This document shows positions 35,257-43,674 of a stretch of 64,000 nt of DNA, piece by piece. Source of the DNA: Roseivirga seohaensis (GTDB lineage: Bacteria > Bacteroidota > Bacteroidia > Cytophagales > Cyclobacteriaceae); assembly GCF_001592945.1 (NCBI RefSeq), contig NZ_LRPB01000023.1:434001-498000 (forward strand). The letters run 5' to 3'. Under the pieces are notes generated by a model. It saw only the letters and a program-made list of their open reading frames with translations, had not been told where the DNA came from and did no database searches. Every line of letters begins with the position of its first letter. Within the stretch, counting starts at the first letter, position 1. Position numbers and translations under genes: made by a program.

Positions 35257-35625
35257 CTATTTTTCGTAACGGACTAGATTTAGGGAATCAACTTTACCAA
35301 ACCCTTTATCGGCAGATATTAGGGGAATATCTAAATATTGAGATGTAGCAGCGATAATGGCGTCTGGTAATTTTAGGCCAAATGCTTGTCTAATTTGAAT
35401 TGTATCCTTTTTAATGCCGCTGTTAATATCTACGATGATACACTCTGAGAGAAGTGCTTCAATATCCCCTTTTTCTGAGGCGTTAAGGTTATAGCTTAGC
35501 AGTTCAAGCTCTGTTATAAAAGAAATGTAAATATTCTTCCCTTGAAGGATATCAACTAAGGTCTGGTCGCCTGCTAATAAATAAAGGAGAATATTCGTAT
35601 CTAAAAGAAGCTTATTTCCACTCAT
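35257..35625 (-). CDS. vapC: PIN-domain toxin, VapC-like
   Basis: 122 residues of the PIN nuclease family. The acidic metal-binding residues are at the expected places: Asp9 in LLLDTNILLYLLAG, a Glu in ITELELLSY, Asp88 in GLKLPDAIIAATS and Asp105 in ISADKGF. Toxins of this kind cleave RNA, often tRNA or rRNA. Its start overlaps the stop of the upstream antitoxin gene by 14 bases. The pair lies between coaX and a duplicate coaX end. Confidence 0.88.
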   Translation of the reverse strand: MSGNKLLLDTNILLYLLAGDQTLVDILQGKNIYISFITELELLSYNLNASEKGDIEALLSECIIVDINSGIKKDTIQIRQAFGLKLPDAIIAATSQYLDIPLISADKGFGKVDSLNLVRYEK

Positions 35626-35782
35626 TTCTTAACCTTTTCTGAATATCCACAGGATCTTCATTAAGCTTTACTGCACCGCAGAATTTATTAGCGTCAAAGC
35701 CCTTTTTTTTAGAGCCTCCTAATTTTTTAATCGAGGTTTCGATACTTTTTTTGCTAGCACCTCTTTTGATAACAGTAACCAT
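35612..35782 (-). CDS. vapB: Small antitoxin partner of the PIN toxin
   Basis: A 56-residue basic protein, from ATG at 35782 to TAA at 35612-35614, that I read by hand. It has the form seen in Bacteroidota PIN-associated antitoxins: an N-terminal VIKRGASKKSIETSIKKL segment, then KKKGFDANKFCGAVKL and a C-terminal DPVDIQKRLRNEW. The 14-base overlap with vapC ensures coupled translation. A -7 promoter element TACATTTG lies four bases before the ATG (35787-35794), so the mRNA may be leaderless. Confidence 0.82.
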   Translation of the reverse strand: MVTVIKRGASKKSIETSIKKLGGSKKKGFDANKFCGAVKLNEDPVDIQKRLRNEWK

Positions 35783-35786
35783 AAGT

Positions 35787-35817
35787 CAAATGTATTTTTT
35801 AAATATAAGAATTTGAA
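35787..35817 (-). promoter_or_regulatory. Promoter for vapBC, leaderless geometry
   Basis: TACATTTG (35787-35794, minus strand) fits TAnnTTTG; 20 bases further up is TTC rather than TTG. The ATG follows the -7 box by only four bases, as at glyS. Confidence 0.45.
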
Positions 35818-35834
35818 ATAGAGAACTTACTAAA

Positions 35835-35972
35835 GTGACTCCTTCTAATGACTCTAATATACGTTTAGGTCATATTCTTGTTTTGTTCTTTGTTGGAGTA
35901 ACTCTTCATATAATCACTTCCGAGCTTTTGTTAAGAGATATTGATAAGCAAATAACTGAAGGGTTGAATTGA
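35835..35972 (+). CDS. Short frame, doubtful small membrane protein
   Basis: GTG-started frame of 45 codons: a hydrophobic run HILVLFFVGVTLHIITSELL and a polar end DIDKQITEGLN. It ends two bases before the coaX 3' fragment. It might be a remnant or a small membrane protein; no supporting context. Confidence 0.2.
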   Translation: MTPSNDSNIRLGHILVLFFVGVTLHIITSELLLRDIDKQITEGLN

Positions 35973-35973
35973 T

Positions 35974-36139
35974 AGGAGGAATGCTCGATAGAATTCAAAA
36001 AGAGATGGGTAGAAATTTTAAGGTAGTGGCTACTGGTGGACTTTCTTCAGTGCTTACCCCACTCCACGAACGCTTTGACGAAGTGAACCGCCACCTTACC
36101 CTTGGAGGGTTAAGGTTGATTCATGAGCGGCTGAAGTGA
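35974..36139 (+). pseudogene. coaX: Second, diverged copy of the coaX 3' end
   Basis: Encodes 52 residues from an ATG at 35981 matching the C-terminus of CoaX (MLDRIQKEMGRNFKVVATGG onwards). Across 166 bases it is nearly identical to 34972-35135, including an identical run of about 60 bases; the changes are mostly third-codon positions (for example NFKVVATGG is spelled with seven different synonymous choices) and the protein differs mainly by Asp to Gly near the end. The synonymous pattern suggests an allele that evolved as a working gene in a relative, not decay of a copy made here. Confidence 0.85.
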
Positions 36140-36149
36140 TCTCTCAACT

Positions 36150-36203
36150 CATCTTCGTTTGTAACGAAGATGATGCAAAGTGCAAATCGCATTAAAAATA
36201 CGG
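36150..36203. repeat. REP-like repeat fragment after the second coaX end
   Basis: Head palindrome 36150-36172 (ten-base stem CATCTTCGTT/AACGAAGATG, loop TGT) followed by a core ATGCAAAGTGCAAATCGCAT. It is the counterpart of the repeat that follows the first coaX end. Confidence 0.65.
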
Positions 36204-36284
36204 TCTCATACCTATTATTCATTCTTACACTTATTTGTGTCAACCTATTTCAGGACGATACACACAGCATGCACAACAAAAAAA

Positions 36285-36302
36285 GCCCCGACATGTCGGG
36301 GC
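36285..36302 (-). terminator. Terminator of rpmE
   Basis: An 18-base perfect palindrome GCCCCGACATGTCGGGGC, with seven T following on the minus strand, 25 bases after the rpmE stop. Confidence 0.88.
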
Positions 36303-36327
36303 CTTTTCATATAAGCTAAATTGATGA

Positions 36328-36570
36328 TTACTTCTTGTAACGCTTGTTGAACTTCTCAACACGTCCTGCAGTATCAACAAATAATTTCTTACCAGTGTAG
36401 AAGGGATGCGAAGCAGAAGAAACTTCCACTTTAATCAATGGATAAGTGTTTCCATCTTCCCACTCAATGGTTTCTCCTGAAGTCATTGTAGACTTCGTCA
36501 TAAATTTGAACTCGCTTGAAGTATCGTAAAATACAACTGGCTTATATTCAGGGTGGATTTCTTTTTTCAT
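36328..36570 (-). CDS. rpmE2: 50S ribosomal protein L31, type B
   Basis: 80 residues, the length of type B L31, without the zinc-binding cysteines of the type A form. Recognisable are [33 protein letters not shown] and the end [20 protein letters not shown]. The cysteine-free form replaces the zinc-dependent protein in many bacteria. It has a full promoter at 36606-36637 and a terminator, so it is monocistronic. Confidence 0.96.
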   Translation of the reverse strand: MKKEIHPEYKPVVFYDTSSEFKFMTKSTMTSGETIEWEDGNTYPLIKVEVSSASHPFYTGKKLFVDTAGRVEKFNKRYKK

Positions 36571-36605
36571 AACGCTATTCTTAGTACTTCCCTCAAAAAG
36601 GACTG

Positions 36606-36637
36606 CAAATGTAGTGAGCCACAGTCGATTTCACAAA
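36606..36637 (-). promoter_or_regulatory. Promoter of rpmE2 (TTTG-N20-TACATTTG)
   Basis: TTTG (36634-36637) and TACATTTG (36606-36613) with 20 bases between, both boxes full matches to the Bacteroidota consensus. The start codon is 35 bases downstream. Confidence 0.68.
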
Positions 36638-36731
36638 TATAATTACTTTATTATTGATGTTTTTAAGCTTTCCCTAAAATTAAACCATCTGTACCGCAGC
36701 AGTGCTTATCTTGCAGCAGCTATATACGCCT

Positions 36732-38396
36732 ATGAAAAAGCTATTTTTACTTCTCTGCCTTACATTCTTTACAGTTTCGGCTTTGAGCCAAAGCAGTTTA
36801 ATTCCTTACAATCGAGATTATTACCATATCATCGATCGCTTTGTAGCCAAATTTCCTGAGCAGGCCAAAGAGTTCCAAACGACTTTTAAACCCGTAAGCC
36901 GAGAAAACTTAGCGGCATTTTTAAATTCGATTAAAGAGGAGTATCCAAACTTTTCGGAACAAGATAAATTTAATTTCGAGTTTTTAATGAACGACAATTG
37001 GGAGTTTACTGATTCGGAATACATAGAAAACGATAAAAATTGGTGGGATGTCTTCTACACTAAGAAGTCGGACTTTCTTTATTACCAAGGAGGAAATTCT
37101 ACCATACACATTAACCCGGTTTTTGATTTTACTGGCGGAAAAGACTCAGAAACCGATGGCGTTATTTATACTAACACAAGAGGCGCAGAAGTGCAAGGCT
37201 CAATAGATGGAAAAATAGGTTTTTATACTTTCATAAGCACTACACAGGCACAGTTTCCTACCTATGTGAATAACTACATAAGTGGCGCACAAATGGCCTT
37301 TCCGAATGAGGGAATATGGAAACAGTTTAAAGATGACGGTTATGACTTTTTTCACGCAAGAGGGTATTTTACCTTCGGCTTAACCAAAAGCATAAAAGTA
37401 CAAGCGGGTTACGATAAGAACTTTATAGGCAACGGACACCGCTCCATGATTCTTTCGGATTTCTCTAGCCCTTATCTCTTCTTGAAAATCGATACTCAAG
37501 TAGGGCCTTTTCAGTACACTAACATGTTTTCTGAACTCACAGCGGACATCGCGTTTACCGGCAGGGGTTTTCCTGGTGATGGCGATTATCCTAAAAAGTT
37601 CTGGGCTTTTCACCGTTTAGGGTTAAATATTACGCCAAAATTCAGTATTGGATTATTTGAATCGGTAATGAGTGAGAATGCCACATTGGCCTATTTTAAC
37701 CCCATTATTTTTTACCGAGCCGTAGAATTACAAGAAGGCAGCCCCGATAACGTTTTGCTCGGGCTGGATTTTAACTGGAAAGTGAAAAAAGGAATTTCTG
37801 TTTACGGCCAAGCTCTGTTAGACGAATTTGTACTTGGCGATCTTCGCGCTGGTGACGGCAGTTGGAGAAACCGCTACGGCATACAACTTGGCGCTAAAAG
37901 TATCGATGCTTTTGGTGTTTCTAATCTCGACTTACAGGCAGAACTTAATTTTGCTCGCCCTTACCTCTACCAAAGCGAATTTGATAATAGTTACTCTAAT
38001 TACAGAAATCCATTAGCGCATCCGCTGGGAGCAAACTTTCAAGAATTGGTTTTAGTAGGTCGCTACCAGCCATTGGAAAGACTTTCAGTGGTGGGTAAAA
38101 TCATTTATTCCGATTTGGGCGAAGACCTTGGCGATGGCGTAAATTATGGTGGAAACGTATTGGCTGATACGGATGACCGCGCGTCTACTTCGGGTAATAA
38201 AATTGGGCAAGGCGCAAATGCTAAAAACATGTACATCGAATTAAGAGGGTCGTACATGCTTATGCATAACGTGTTTTTCGATTTGGGTTTATTACAAAGG
38301 AACTTTAATAGCGAATTGGCGGCTCGCGACTTAAACAGCACAACCATTAGTGCCTCACTTCGTTGGAATTTGGCCAAGCGCCAACACGAGTTTTGA
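36732..38396 (+). CDS. RemB-like gliding motility / capsule-assembly-type protein
   Basis: About 554 residues from the ATG at 36732 (an earlier in-frame start adds ten residues before the signal). Signal peptide ends near ALSQ. The body alternates amphipathic strands, consistent with an outer-membrane beta-barrel; the early pattern YNRDYYHIIDRFVAKFP and later QVGPFQYTNMFSEL agree with the RemB group of Flavobacterium gliding proteins, known to be cell-surface, though the assignment is by recollection. It precedes an exporter gene by 49 bases. No promoter was fixed. Confidence 0.75.
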   Translation: MKKLFLLLCLTFFTVSALSQSSLIPYNRDYYHIIDRFVAKFPEQAKEFQTTFKPVSRENLAAFLNSIKEEYPNFSEQDKFNFEFLMNDNWEFTDSEYIENDKNWWDVFYTKKSDFLYYQGGNSTIHINPVFDFTGGKDSETDGVIYTNTRGAEVQGSIDGKIGFYTFISTTQAQFPTYVNNYISGAQMAFPNEGIWKQFKDDGYDFFHARGYFTFGLTKSIKVQAGYDKNFIGNGHRSMILSDFSSPYLFLKIDTQVGPFQYTNMFSELTADIAFTGRGFPGDGDYPKKFWAFHRLGLNITPKFSIGLFESVMSENATLAYFNPIIFYRAVELQEGSPDNVLLGLDFNWKVKKGISVYGQALLDEFVLGDLRAGDGSWRNRYGIQLGAKSIDAFGVSNLDLQAELNFARPYLYQSEFDNSYSNYRNPLAHPLGANFQELVLVGRYQPLERLSVVGKIIYSDLGEDLGDGVNYGGNVLADTDDRASTSGNKIGQGANAKNMYIELRGSYMLMHNVFFDLGLLQRNFNSELAARDLNSTTISASLRWNLAKRQHEF

Positions 38397-38423
38397 AATC
38401 GGGCTTTCCCCATTATTTATATT

Positions 38424-38431
38424 TAACTTTG
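38424..38431 (+). promoter_or_regulatory. -7 element TAACTTTG before the ABC exporter gene
   Basis: TAnnTTTG match 14 bases before the ATG at 38446. No TTG at 20 bases upstream, so only the -7 box is supported. Confidence 0.3.
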
Positions 38432-38445
38432 GCCGAAATTGAATT

Positions 38446-40275
38446 ATGAAGACTTTTCGGAGAATTCTGGCATTTGCCAAACCTTACCATAAGCATTTCC
38501 CGCAGTACTTTCTGTTTGCCACGCTGGCCATTATTTTCAGCTTAACTAATTTGGCTTTATTAGAGCCTTTATTCAGTATCATATTTGAAAACACAAAAGA
38601 AGGGCTTGACCCTGTAGCGACTGTTGGTGATCAGGTTGGCTTTTTAGATCAGCTTAAAGGCATTCTCTACGAAAAACTCATTTACCTGCGCGATACCTAT
38701 GGTAAGTCAAGTAGCTTGATTTACGTGAGTGTGATCATCGCCATTTCGGCCTTGCTCTCCAACCTCTTCACTTACCTTTCAAATGTCACCATGGGCATTG
38801 TAAAGGCCAATGTGGTGCAAAAAATTCGAACCAAAGTATTTAAAAACACCACTAACCTTCACTTGAACTTCTTCTCTGGTGAAAGAAAAGGCGACATCAT
38901 GTCGCGTATGACGAACGATATTCAGGAAATTGAAGTCACTTTGGTCAGCTCTATTAAAGTGCTTTTTAGAGAACCTGCCACCATTATTATTTATGTGGCT
39001 TTCCTTTTAGCCACTTCCCTTCAGCTAACCTTATTCGTTTTGGTCTTCTTCCCTGTAATGGGTTTTCTCATTTCTTGGATTGTAAAGAAGTTGAAGAAAA
39101 AGGCCGTACTAAGTCAAGAGTCATTAGGTCGCATTGTCAACCTCATGGACGAAGTTTTTTCGGGCATGCGCATTATCAAAGGTTTTAATGCCAAAGATTA
39201 TGTAGATGACCTTTTCGAAAAGGAAACCATGACTTACCGAAAAATCAACATTTCCATGGCGCGTAAGAACGAACTGGCCTCACCCGTTTCTCAGTTTTTA
39301 GGTATTGTGGTGGTAGCTTCCCTTTTGGTTTATGGTGGAACACTCGTTTTAAACGAAAAAGGTGGCTTACAAGCGGGTGAGCTTTTGGCTTACATTGCCG
39401 TGTTCAGCCAAATTATTAATCCAGCAAAAAGTATCTCTCAGTCCTTGAGTAACATTCAGCGCGGTATCGTTTCAGCCGATCGTATTTTTAAATTGATTGA
39501 CGAGCAGCCAAGAATTGAAAACAAACCGAATGCTACTGTTCTAAAAGGTTTCAATGATAAAATTGAGTTCCAAAATGTGAGCTTCGCTTACGACAAAGAA
39601 ACGGTATTAAAGAATATCAACTTTACGGTGGAAAAAGGGAAAACGGTGGCTTTAGTAGGTTCTTCTGGTGGCGGAAAATCGACCATGGCAGATTTGATTC
39701 CTCGCTATTTTGACCCAACAGATGGCGAAATTCTAATTGACGGGCATCCGCTTACAAGCGTTACGGCCGAATCGTTACGTGCGCTTATGGGTATTGTAAC
39801 CCAAGAGTCAATTCTATTTAACGACACCGTATTTAAGAACATCGCTTTTGCCATGCCCAATGCCAAGCTGGAAGATGTAATGCAAGCCGCTAAAATTGCC
39901 AACGCCTACGACTTCATCATGGGTTTGGAACATGGTTTCGAAACCAATATTGGTGAACGAGGCGGAAAGCTTTCAGGCGGTCAGCGCCAACGATTGAGCA
40001 TTGCCCGTGCGGTAATGAAAAACCCACCGGTATTGATTTTGGATGAAGCCACTTCGGCACTCGATTCTGAATCTGAAAAGCTGGTGCAGGAAGCTTTGGC
40101 CAACCTAATGAAAAACAGAACCTCGATTGTGATTGCCCACAGATTGAGCACCATTCAGCATGCCGATGAAATTTTGGTAATGCAAAAAGGTGAAATTGTA
40201 GAGCGGGGTAATCACCAAACTTTATTGCAACAAAACGGAGTGTATACTAAGCTCATCAACATGCAATCCATTTAG
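38446..40275 (+). CDS. ABC exporter, membrane domain fused to ATPase (MsbA-like)
   Basis: 609 residues in the order of type IV ABC exporters: six membrane helices (about 20-320) and a nucleotide-binding domain with Walker A GSSGGGKST, signature LSGGQRQRLSIARA, Walker B VLILDEATSALD and switch His in IVIAHRLST. The pattern fits MsbA-type lipid A/lipid flippases and related heavy-subunit transporters; the substrate is not defined by sequence. The gmhA gene follows by 65 bases, which could hint at envelope-glycan work. Confidence 0.92.
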   Translation: MKTFRRILAFAKPYHKHFPQYFLFATLAIIFSLTNLALLEPLFSIIFENTKEGLDPVATVGDQVGFLDQLKGILYEKLIYLRDTYGKSSSLIYVSVIIAISALLSNLFTYLSNVTMGIVKANVVQKIRTKVFKNTTNLHLNFFSGERKGDIMSRMTNDIQEIEVTLVSSIKVLFREPATIIIYVAFLLATSLQLTLFVLVFFPVMGFLISWIVKKLKKKAVLSQESLGRIVNLMDEVFSGMRIIKGFNAKDYVDDLFEKETMTYRKINISMARKNELASPVSQFLGIVVVASLLVYGGTLVLNEKGGLQAGELLAYIAVFSQIINPAKSISQSLSNIQRGIVSADRIFKLIDEQPRIENKPNATVLKGFNDKIEFQNVSFAYDKETVLKNINFTVEKGKTVALVGSSGGGKSTMADLIPRYFDPTDGEILIDGHPLTSVTAESLRALMGIVTQESILFNDTVFKNIAFAMPNAKLEDVMQAAKIANAYDFIMGLEHGFETNIGERGGKLSGGQRQRLSIARAVMKNPPVLILDEATSALDSESEKLVQEALANLMKNRTSIVIAHRLSTIQHADEILVMQKGEIVERGNHQTLLQQNGVYTKLINMQSI

Positions 40276-40340
40276 ATTTATTTCAGATTACATTGATATA
40301 TTTCTTATAATTCCCTTTATTCGATTAAAACCTCTTCAAC

Positions 40341-40928
40341 ATGGACAATTATAGTCTGATTAAGCAAGAATTACAGGAAGCCGCCAAAGTGCTAGAAAAC
40401 TTTCTGAATAACGAACAAAACATTGAAGCCATAGAAAAGGCCGCTCAAGCCTTTGTAGATACCATAAATAATGACGGTAAAATTTTCAGCTGCGGCAATG
40501 GTGGTTCGCACTGTGATGCCATGCATTTTGCTGAAGAACTGACTGGTCGTTACCGCGAAAACCGAAGGGCCTTGCCTGCCATTGCCATTTCAGACCCCAG
40601 CCATATCAGCTGTGTTTCAAACGATTTCGGTTACGAATCTATCTTCTCTCGCTATATCGAAGGCTTAGGGCGTGAAGGCGATGCTGTTTTGGCGATCAGC
40701 ACCAGCGGCAACTCTAAGAACATTCTTCGCGCAGCCACAGTGGCCAAGCAGCGAAAAATGAAAGTTATTGCCCTTACGGGGAAAAATGGAGGTGAATTGG
40801 CAGAACTGGCCGATGTAGAAATCCGTGTGCCACACATGGGCTATGCCGACCGCGTTCAGGAAATTCACATTAAAGTAATTCACATACTTATTCAACTGAT
40901 CGAAAAAGGAACCACAGATGTTGAGTAA
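40341..40928 (+). CDS. gmhA: Phosphoheptose isomerase (SIS domain)
   Basis: 195 residues with one SIS domain: [29 protein letters not shown] and the C-terminal [12 protein letters not shown]. Length and motifs fit GmhA, which converts sedoheptulose 7-phosphate to heptose phosphate for lipopolysaccharide or S-layer glycan. Another SIS-type isomerase is possible. The stop overlaps the start of the YifB gene by 11 bases, so translation is probably coupled. Confidence 0.88.
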   Translation: MDNYSLIKQELQEAAKVLENFLNNEQNIEAIEKAAQAFVDTINNDGKIFSCGNGGSHCDAMHFAEELTGRYRENRRALPAIAISDPSHISCVSNDFGYESIFSRYIEGLGREGDAVLAISTSGNSKNILRAATVAKQRKMKVIALTGKNGGELAELADVEIRVPHMGYADRVQEIHIKVIHILIQLIEKGTTDVE

Positions 40929-42453
40929 AGGCTACGGAGCGGCTGTACATGGTGTAGATGCAAGAATCATCACCATTGAAGTGAACATTGTGCAAGGCAC
41001 TAAGTTCTGGCTCAGTGGTTTGCCCGATAGCGCTGTAAAGGAAAGTGAGCATCGCATAGAATCTGCCCTTAAGCATTTTGATTATCGCATGCCACGTCAA
41101 AAAGTGGTGGTCAATATGGCGCCAGCCGACATCAAGAAAGAGGGTTCTGCCTACGATTTGCCCATCGCTTTGGGCGTGCTGAACGCTTCTAACCAAATCA
41201 ATGCACCAGAATTAGAGAAATACCTCATTATGGGTGAAATGGCCTTGGATGGAAATCTTCGTCCGATTAAAGGTGTGCTGCCTATTGCCATTGAGGCTAG
41301 GAATAATGGTTTCAAAGGCTTTATCCTTCCCACCGAAAATGCGAATGAAGCAGCCATCGTCAACGACCTTGATGTAATTGGTGTAGGCAACCTGATTGAG
41401 GCCATCGAATTTCTGGAAGGGAAGCGTCATATTGAGCCTTTAGAATACGATACCCGCGATAAGTTCTTCACCCATTTGAATGACTATGAAGCGGATTTTT
41501 CGAATGTTCAAGGACAAGAAAATATCAAACGTGCTTTAGAAATAGCAGCAGCGGGTGGTCATAACGTCATCATGATTGGCCCACCTGGTGCAGGAAAAAC
41601 CATGTTAGCGAAAAGGCTTCCGTCTATCCTCCCTCCACTGAGTTTGTACGAAGCGCTGGAAACCACCAAAATACATTCCGTAGCGGGTAAACTGACTGCC
41701 AATGGCGACTTGGTCACTAAAAGACCTTTCCGTTCTCCGCACCATACCGTAAGCGATGTAGCTTTAGTGGGTGGCGGTGGAAACCCACAGCCCGGAGAAA
41801 TTTCTTTGGCGCACAATGGCGTGCTTTTTCTGGATGAATTGCCTGAATTTAAACGCACCGTTTTAGAAGTAATGCGTCAGCCTTTGGAAGAGCGCAAAGT
41901 GACGATTTCACGCGCCAAGGTTTCGGTAGATTTTCCTTCCAACTTTATGCTGATTGCCAGCATGAACCCATGCCCTTGTGGCTATTATAACCACCCAGAA
42001 AAAGACTGCGTTTGCGGTTCGGGACAAGTGCAGCGCTACCTCAATAAAATTAGTGGGCCATTGCTCGACAGGATTGATTTGCATGTAGAAGTAACGCCAG
42101 TTTCCTTCGATCAAATGACGGAAAACCGAAAGGCAGAAGACAGTGCTGCCATTCGTGAAAGAGTAATCAAAGCCCGCGCGATTCAAACTGCTCGACTAAA
42201 AGACCACGGCCTACATTCCAATGCCATGATGCCTTCGCAAATGGTAAAAGACATTTGCCAGATTAACGATGCCGGAAGAGTGCTTTTAAAAACCGCCATG
42301 GAACGCTTAGGGCTTTCTGCCCGTGCCTACGACAGAATCCTAAAAGTAAGCCGCACCATTGCCGATTTAGCCGATAGCGATGAAATCAAAATTGAGCACC
42401 TGGCCGAAGCCATCCAATACCGCAGTTTGGATAGAGACGGATGGGCAGGGTGA
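40918..42453 (+). CDS. YifB/ComM family Mg-chelatase-like AAA ATPase
   Basis: 511 residues with N-terminal Lon-substrate-like fold, then an AAA+ module with Walker [10 protein letters not shown], Walker [13 protein letters not shown], and the zinc-finger-like [19 protein letters not shown] insert. The C-terminal Mg-chelatase domain ends [19 protein letters not shown]. ComM homologues act in branch migration during DNA transformation in Gram-negative bacteria; in Bacteroidota that role is unproved. Overlaps the gmhA stop by 11 bases. Confidence 0.93.
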   Translation: MLSKGYGAAVHGVDARIITIEVNIVQGTKFWLSGLPDSAVKESEHRIESALKHFDYRMPRQKVVVNMAPADIKKEGSAYDLPIALGVLNASNQINAPELEKYLIMGEMALDGNLRPIKGVLPIAIEARNNGFKGFILPTENANEAAIVNDLDVIGVGNLIEAIEFLEGKRHIEPLEYDTRDKFFTHLNDYEADFSNVQGQENIKRALEIAAAGGHNVIMIGPPGAGKTMLAKRLPSILPPLSLYEALETTKIHSVAGKLTANGDLVTKRPFRSPHHTVSDVALVGGGGNPQPGEISLAHNGVLFLDELPEFKRTVLEVMRQPLEERKVTISRAKVSVDFPSNFMLIASMNPCPCGYYNHPEKDCVCGSGQVQRYLNKISGPLLDRIDLHVEVTPVSFDQMTENRKAEDSAAIRERVIKARAIQTARLKDHGLHSNAMMPSQMVKDICQINDAGRVLLKTAMERLGLSARAYDRILKVSRTIADLADSDEIKIEHLAEAIQYRSLDRDGWAG

Positions 42454-42579
42454 TTGGGAAGTTTAGGGTTTATAGTTTAGAAGTTCGGTTATAGACTTTA
42501 GCTAGTCTGCCACTGCCGCAGGTTCTCCGAACGTGTTATTCATTATAACTGTTAGGACTCTGTCCGTTTGATCCTTTAC

Positions 42580-42610
42580 CACCCCTCCTCATCATCGTTT
42601 GTAACGAGCA
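42580..42610. repeat. Remnant of the REP-like head palindrome
   Basis: The segment CATCGTTTGTAACGAGCAAG resembles the head palindrome of the other copies (CATCTTCGTTTGTAACGAAG at 36150) with one arm degenerate. No core or tail was seen. Confidence 0.35.
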
Positions 42611-42626
42611 AGAGTATAGGCTGTTA

Positions 42627-43655
42627 TCAATACTTAAAACACGGCAAAATGGTATCTCTGCGTGTGCGTTTTACAATTTGGCCAAAGCTGAGGGTTAACG
42701 AAAATTCGTGAGCGCCACCGGTGGAGCCAGCCAGACTGGAAACGGTAAAGTCATAGCTATAACCGATGGACATATCGGGGGTGATTTCTAAACCTAAAAG
42801 GGCAATGATGGATTCGTTTTTAACCACTTTGTCTACCGTTTGCACGGGGATTCCACGGTACCAGCCACCAATCACCAAAGGCTGAAAATAGAACTGCATG
42901 CCAGCATCCAGTTGATTAAAACCCGCCTGCTTTTTATAGTTGACCGCAAAAGTGACAGACCTTTCCTGAAAATCATAGGAGATAGTGCGGAGCCTTCTTC
43001 CATCTCCTAAATTGAGTTTATAGCCAGCATGTAAAGAGAATTTTCTGGCCAATCTGCTTTCATCACCTAAGAAAGATTGATTGGGTTCGTTGATGTGATG
43101 CACTGTTGCTCCAATCCATAATGCATTGGTATAAAATAAACCACCAGCGGAGGCACTTAGAAAATCCACTTTTTCGCCACGATCAAAAGTTTCGCCCGAA
43201 GGGCCAATAACTTGTCCATTGTCAATGTCAATCTGATTGCCGAAAACAAGCTTTTCGAAATTAAGGTCTTTGTTAAAATAGGAAAGCTGAATGCCGGAGC
43301 GCATGACCAGTGCATCTGAAATCCTTAATTTATAGGAGTAAGCGCTCCCAATTTCATTGGATTGATAATCCAAAAAACTCTCCTTGTGCTGATTTACAAT
43401 AATACCCACTCCGCTTTCAATGGCTTTAGAAAAGAAGTCGGCATAAGCCGAAATGGTGGTGAAAGAATGAGCCAATGAAGGCCACTGATTTCTATAATTA
43501 ATTCCCACTCTACCGCGGTCGGTAGAACCCACCAGCGCAGGGTTGAGGTAGATGGGCGAGGCATAAAACTGCGAAAACTGTGGGTCTTGGGCTTGTGCCT
43601 TTTCGGATACTAAGAGACTGATTAAACACAAAATAAGGGGTAGAAATCTTTTCAT
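42627..43655 (-). CDS. PorP/SprF family type IX secretion membrane protein
   Basis: 342 residues with a signal peptide (1 to about 22, ending KAQAQ). The sequence QDPQFSQFYASPIYLNPALVG is the classic PorP/SprF start, and the remainder reads as strands of an outer-membrane barrel. These proteins anchor or guide surface proteins secreted by T9SS with a type B sorting domain. It lies 19 bases downstream of the giant SprB-like gene on the same strand, the usual pairing, so it is probably dedicated to it. Confidence 0.92.
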   Translation of the reverse strand: MKRFLPLILCLISLLVSEKAQAQDPQFSQFYASPIYLNPALVGSTDRGRVGINYRNQWPSLAHSFTTISAYADFFSKAIESGVGIIVNQHKESFLDYQSNEIGSAYSYKLRISDALVMRSGIQLSYFNKDLNFEKLVFGNQIDIDNGQVIGPSGETFDRGEKVDFLSASAGGLFYTNALWIGATVHHINEPNQSFLGDESRLARKFSLHAGYKLNLGDGRRLRTISYDFQERSVTFAVNYKKQAGFNQLDAGMQFYFQPLVIGGWYRGIPVQTVDKVVKNESIIALLGLEITPDMSIGYSYDFTVSSLAGSTGGAHEFSLTLSFGQIVKRTRRDTILPCFKY

Positions 43656-43674
43656 AAGGTTGGTGTTTAAGTGT

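Larger units (their letters stand above)
35783..36327. other. Intergenic region with pseudogene end, repeat and terminator
   Basis: Apart from the vapBC promoter, it holds a 45-codon frame (35835-35972), the second coaX 3' end (35974-36139), a REP-like palindrome (36150-36203) and the rpmE terminator (36285-36302). No intact gene of usual size. Confidence 0.7.

Noticed and set aside
35981-36139. 52-codon frame as a separate small gene
   Set aside because: It matches the end of coaX codon by codon, so it is a gene fragment.
38446-42453. ABC exporter, GmhA and YifB as a new defence or secretion system
   Set aside because: All three are common housekeeping or envelope genes, and the order is explained by simple adjacency; no unusual domain was seen.
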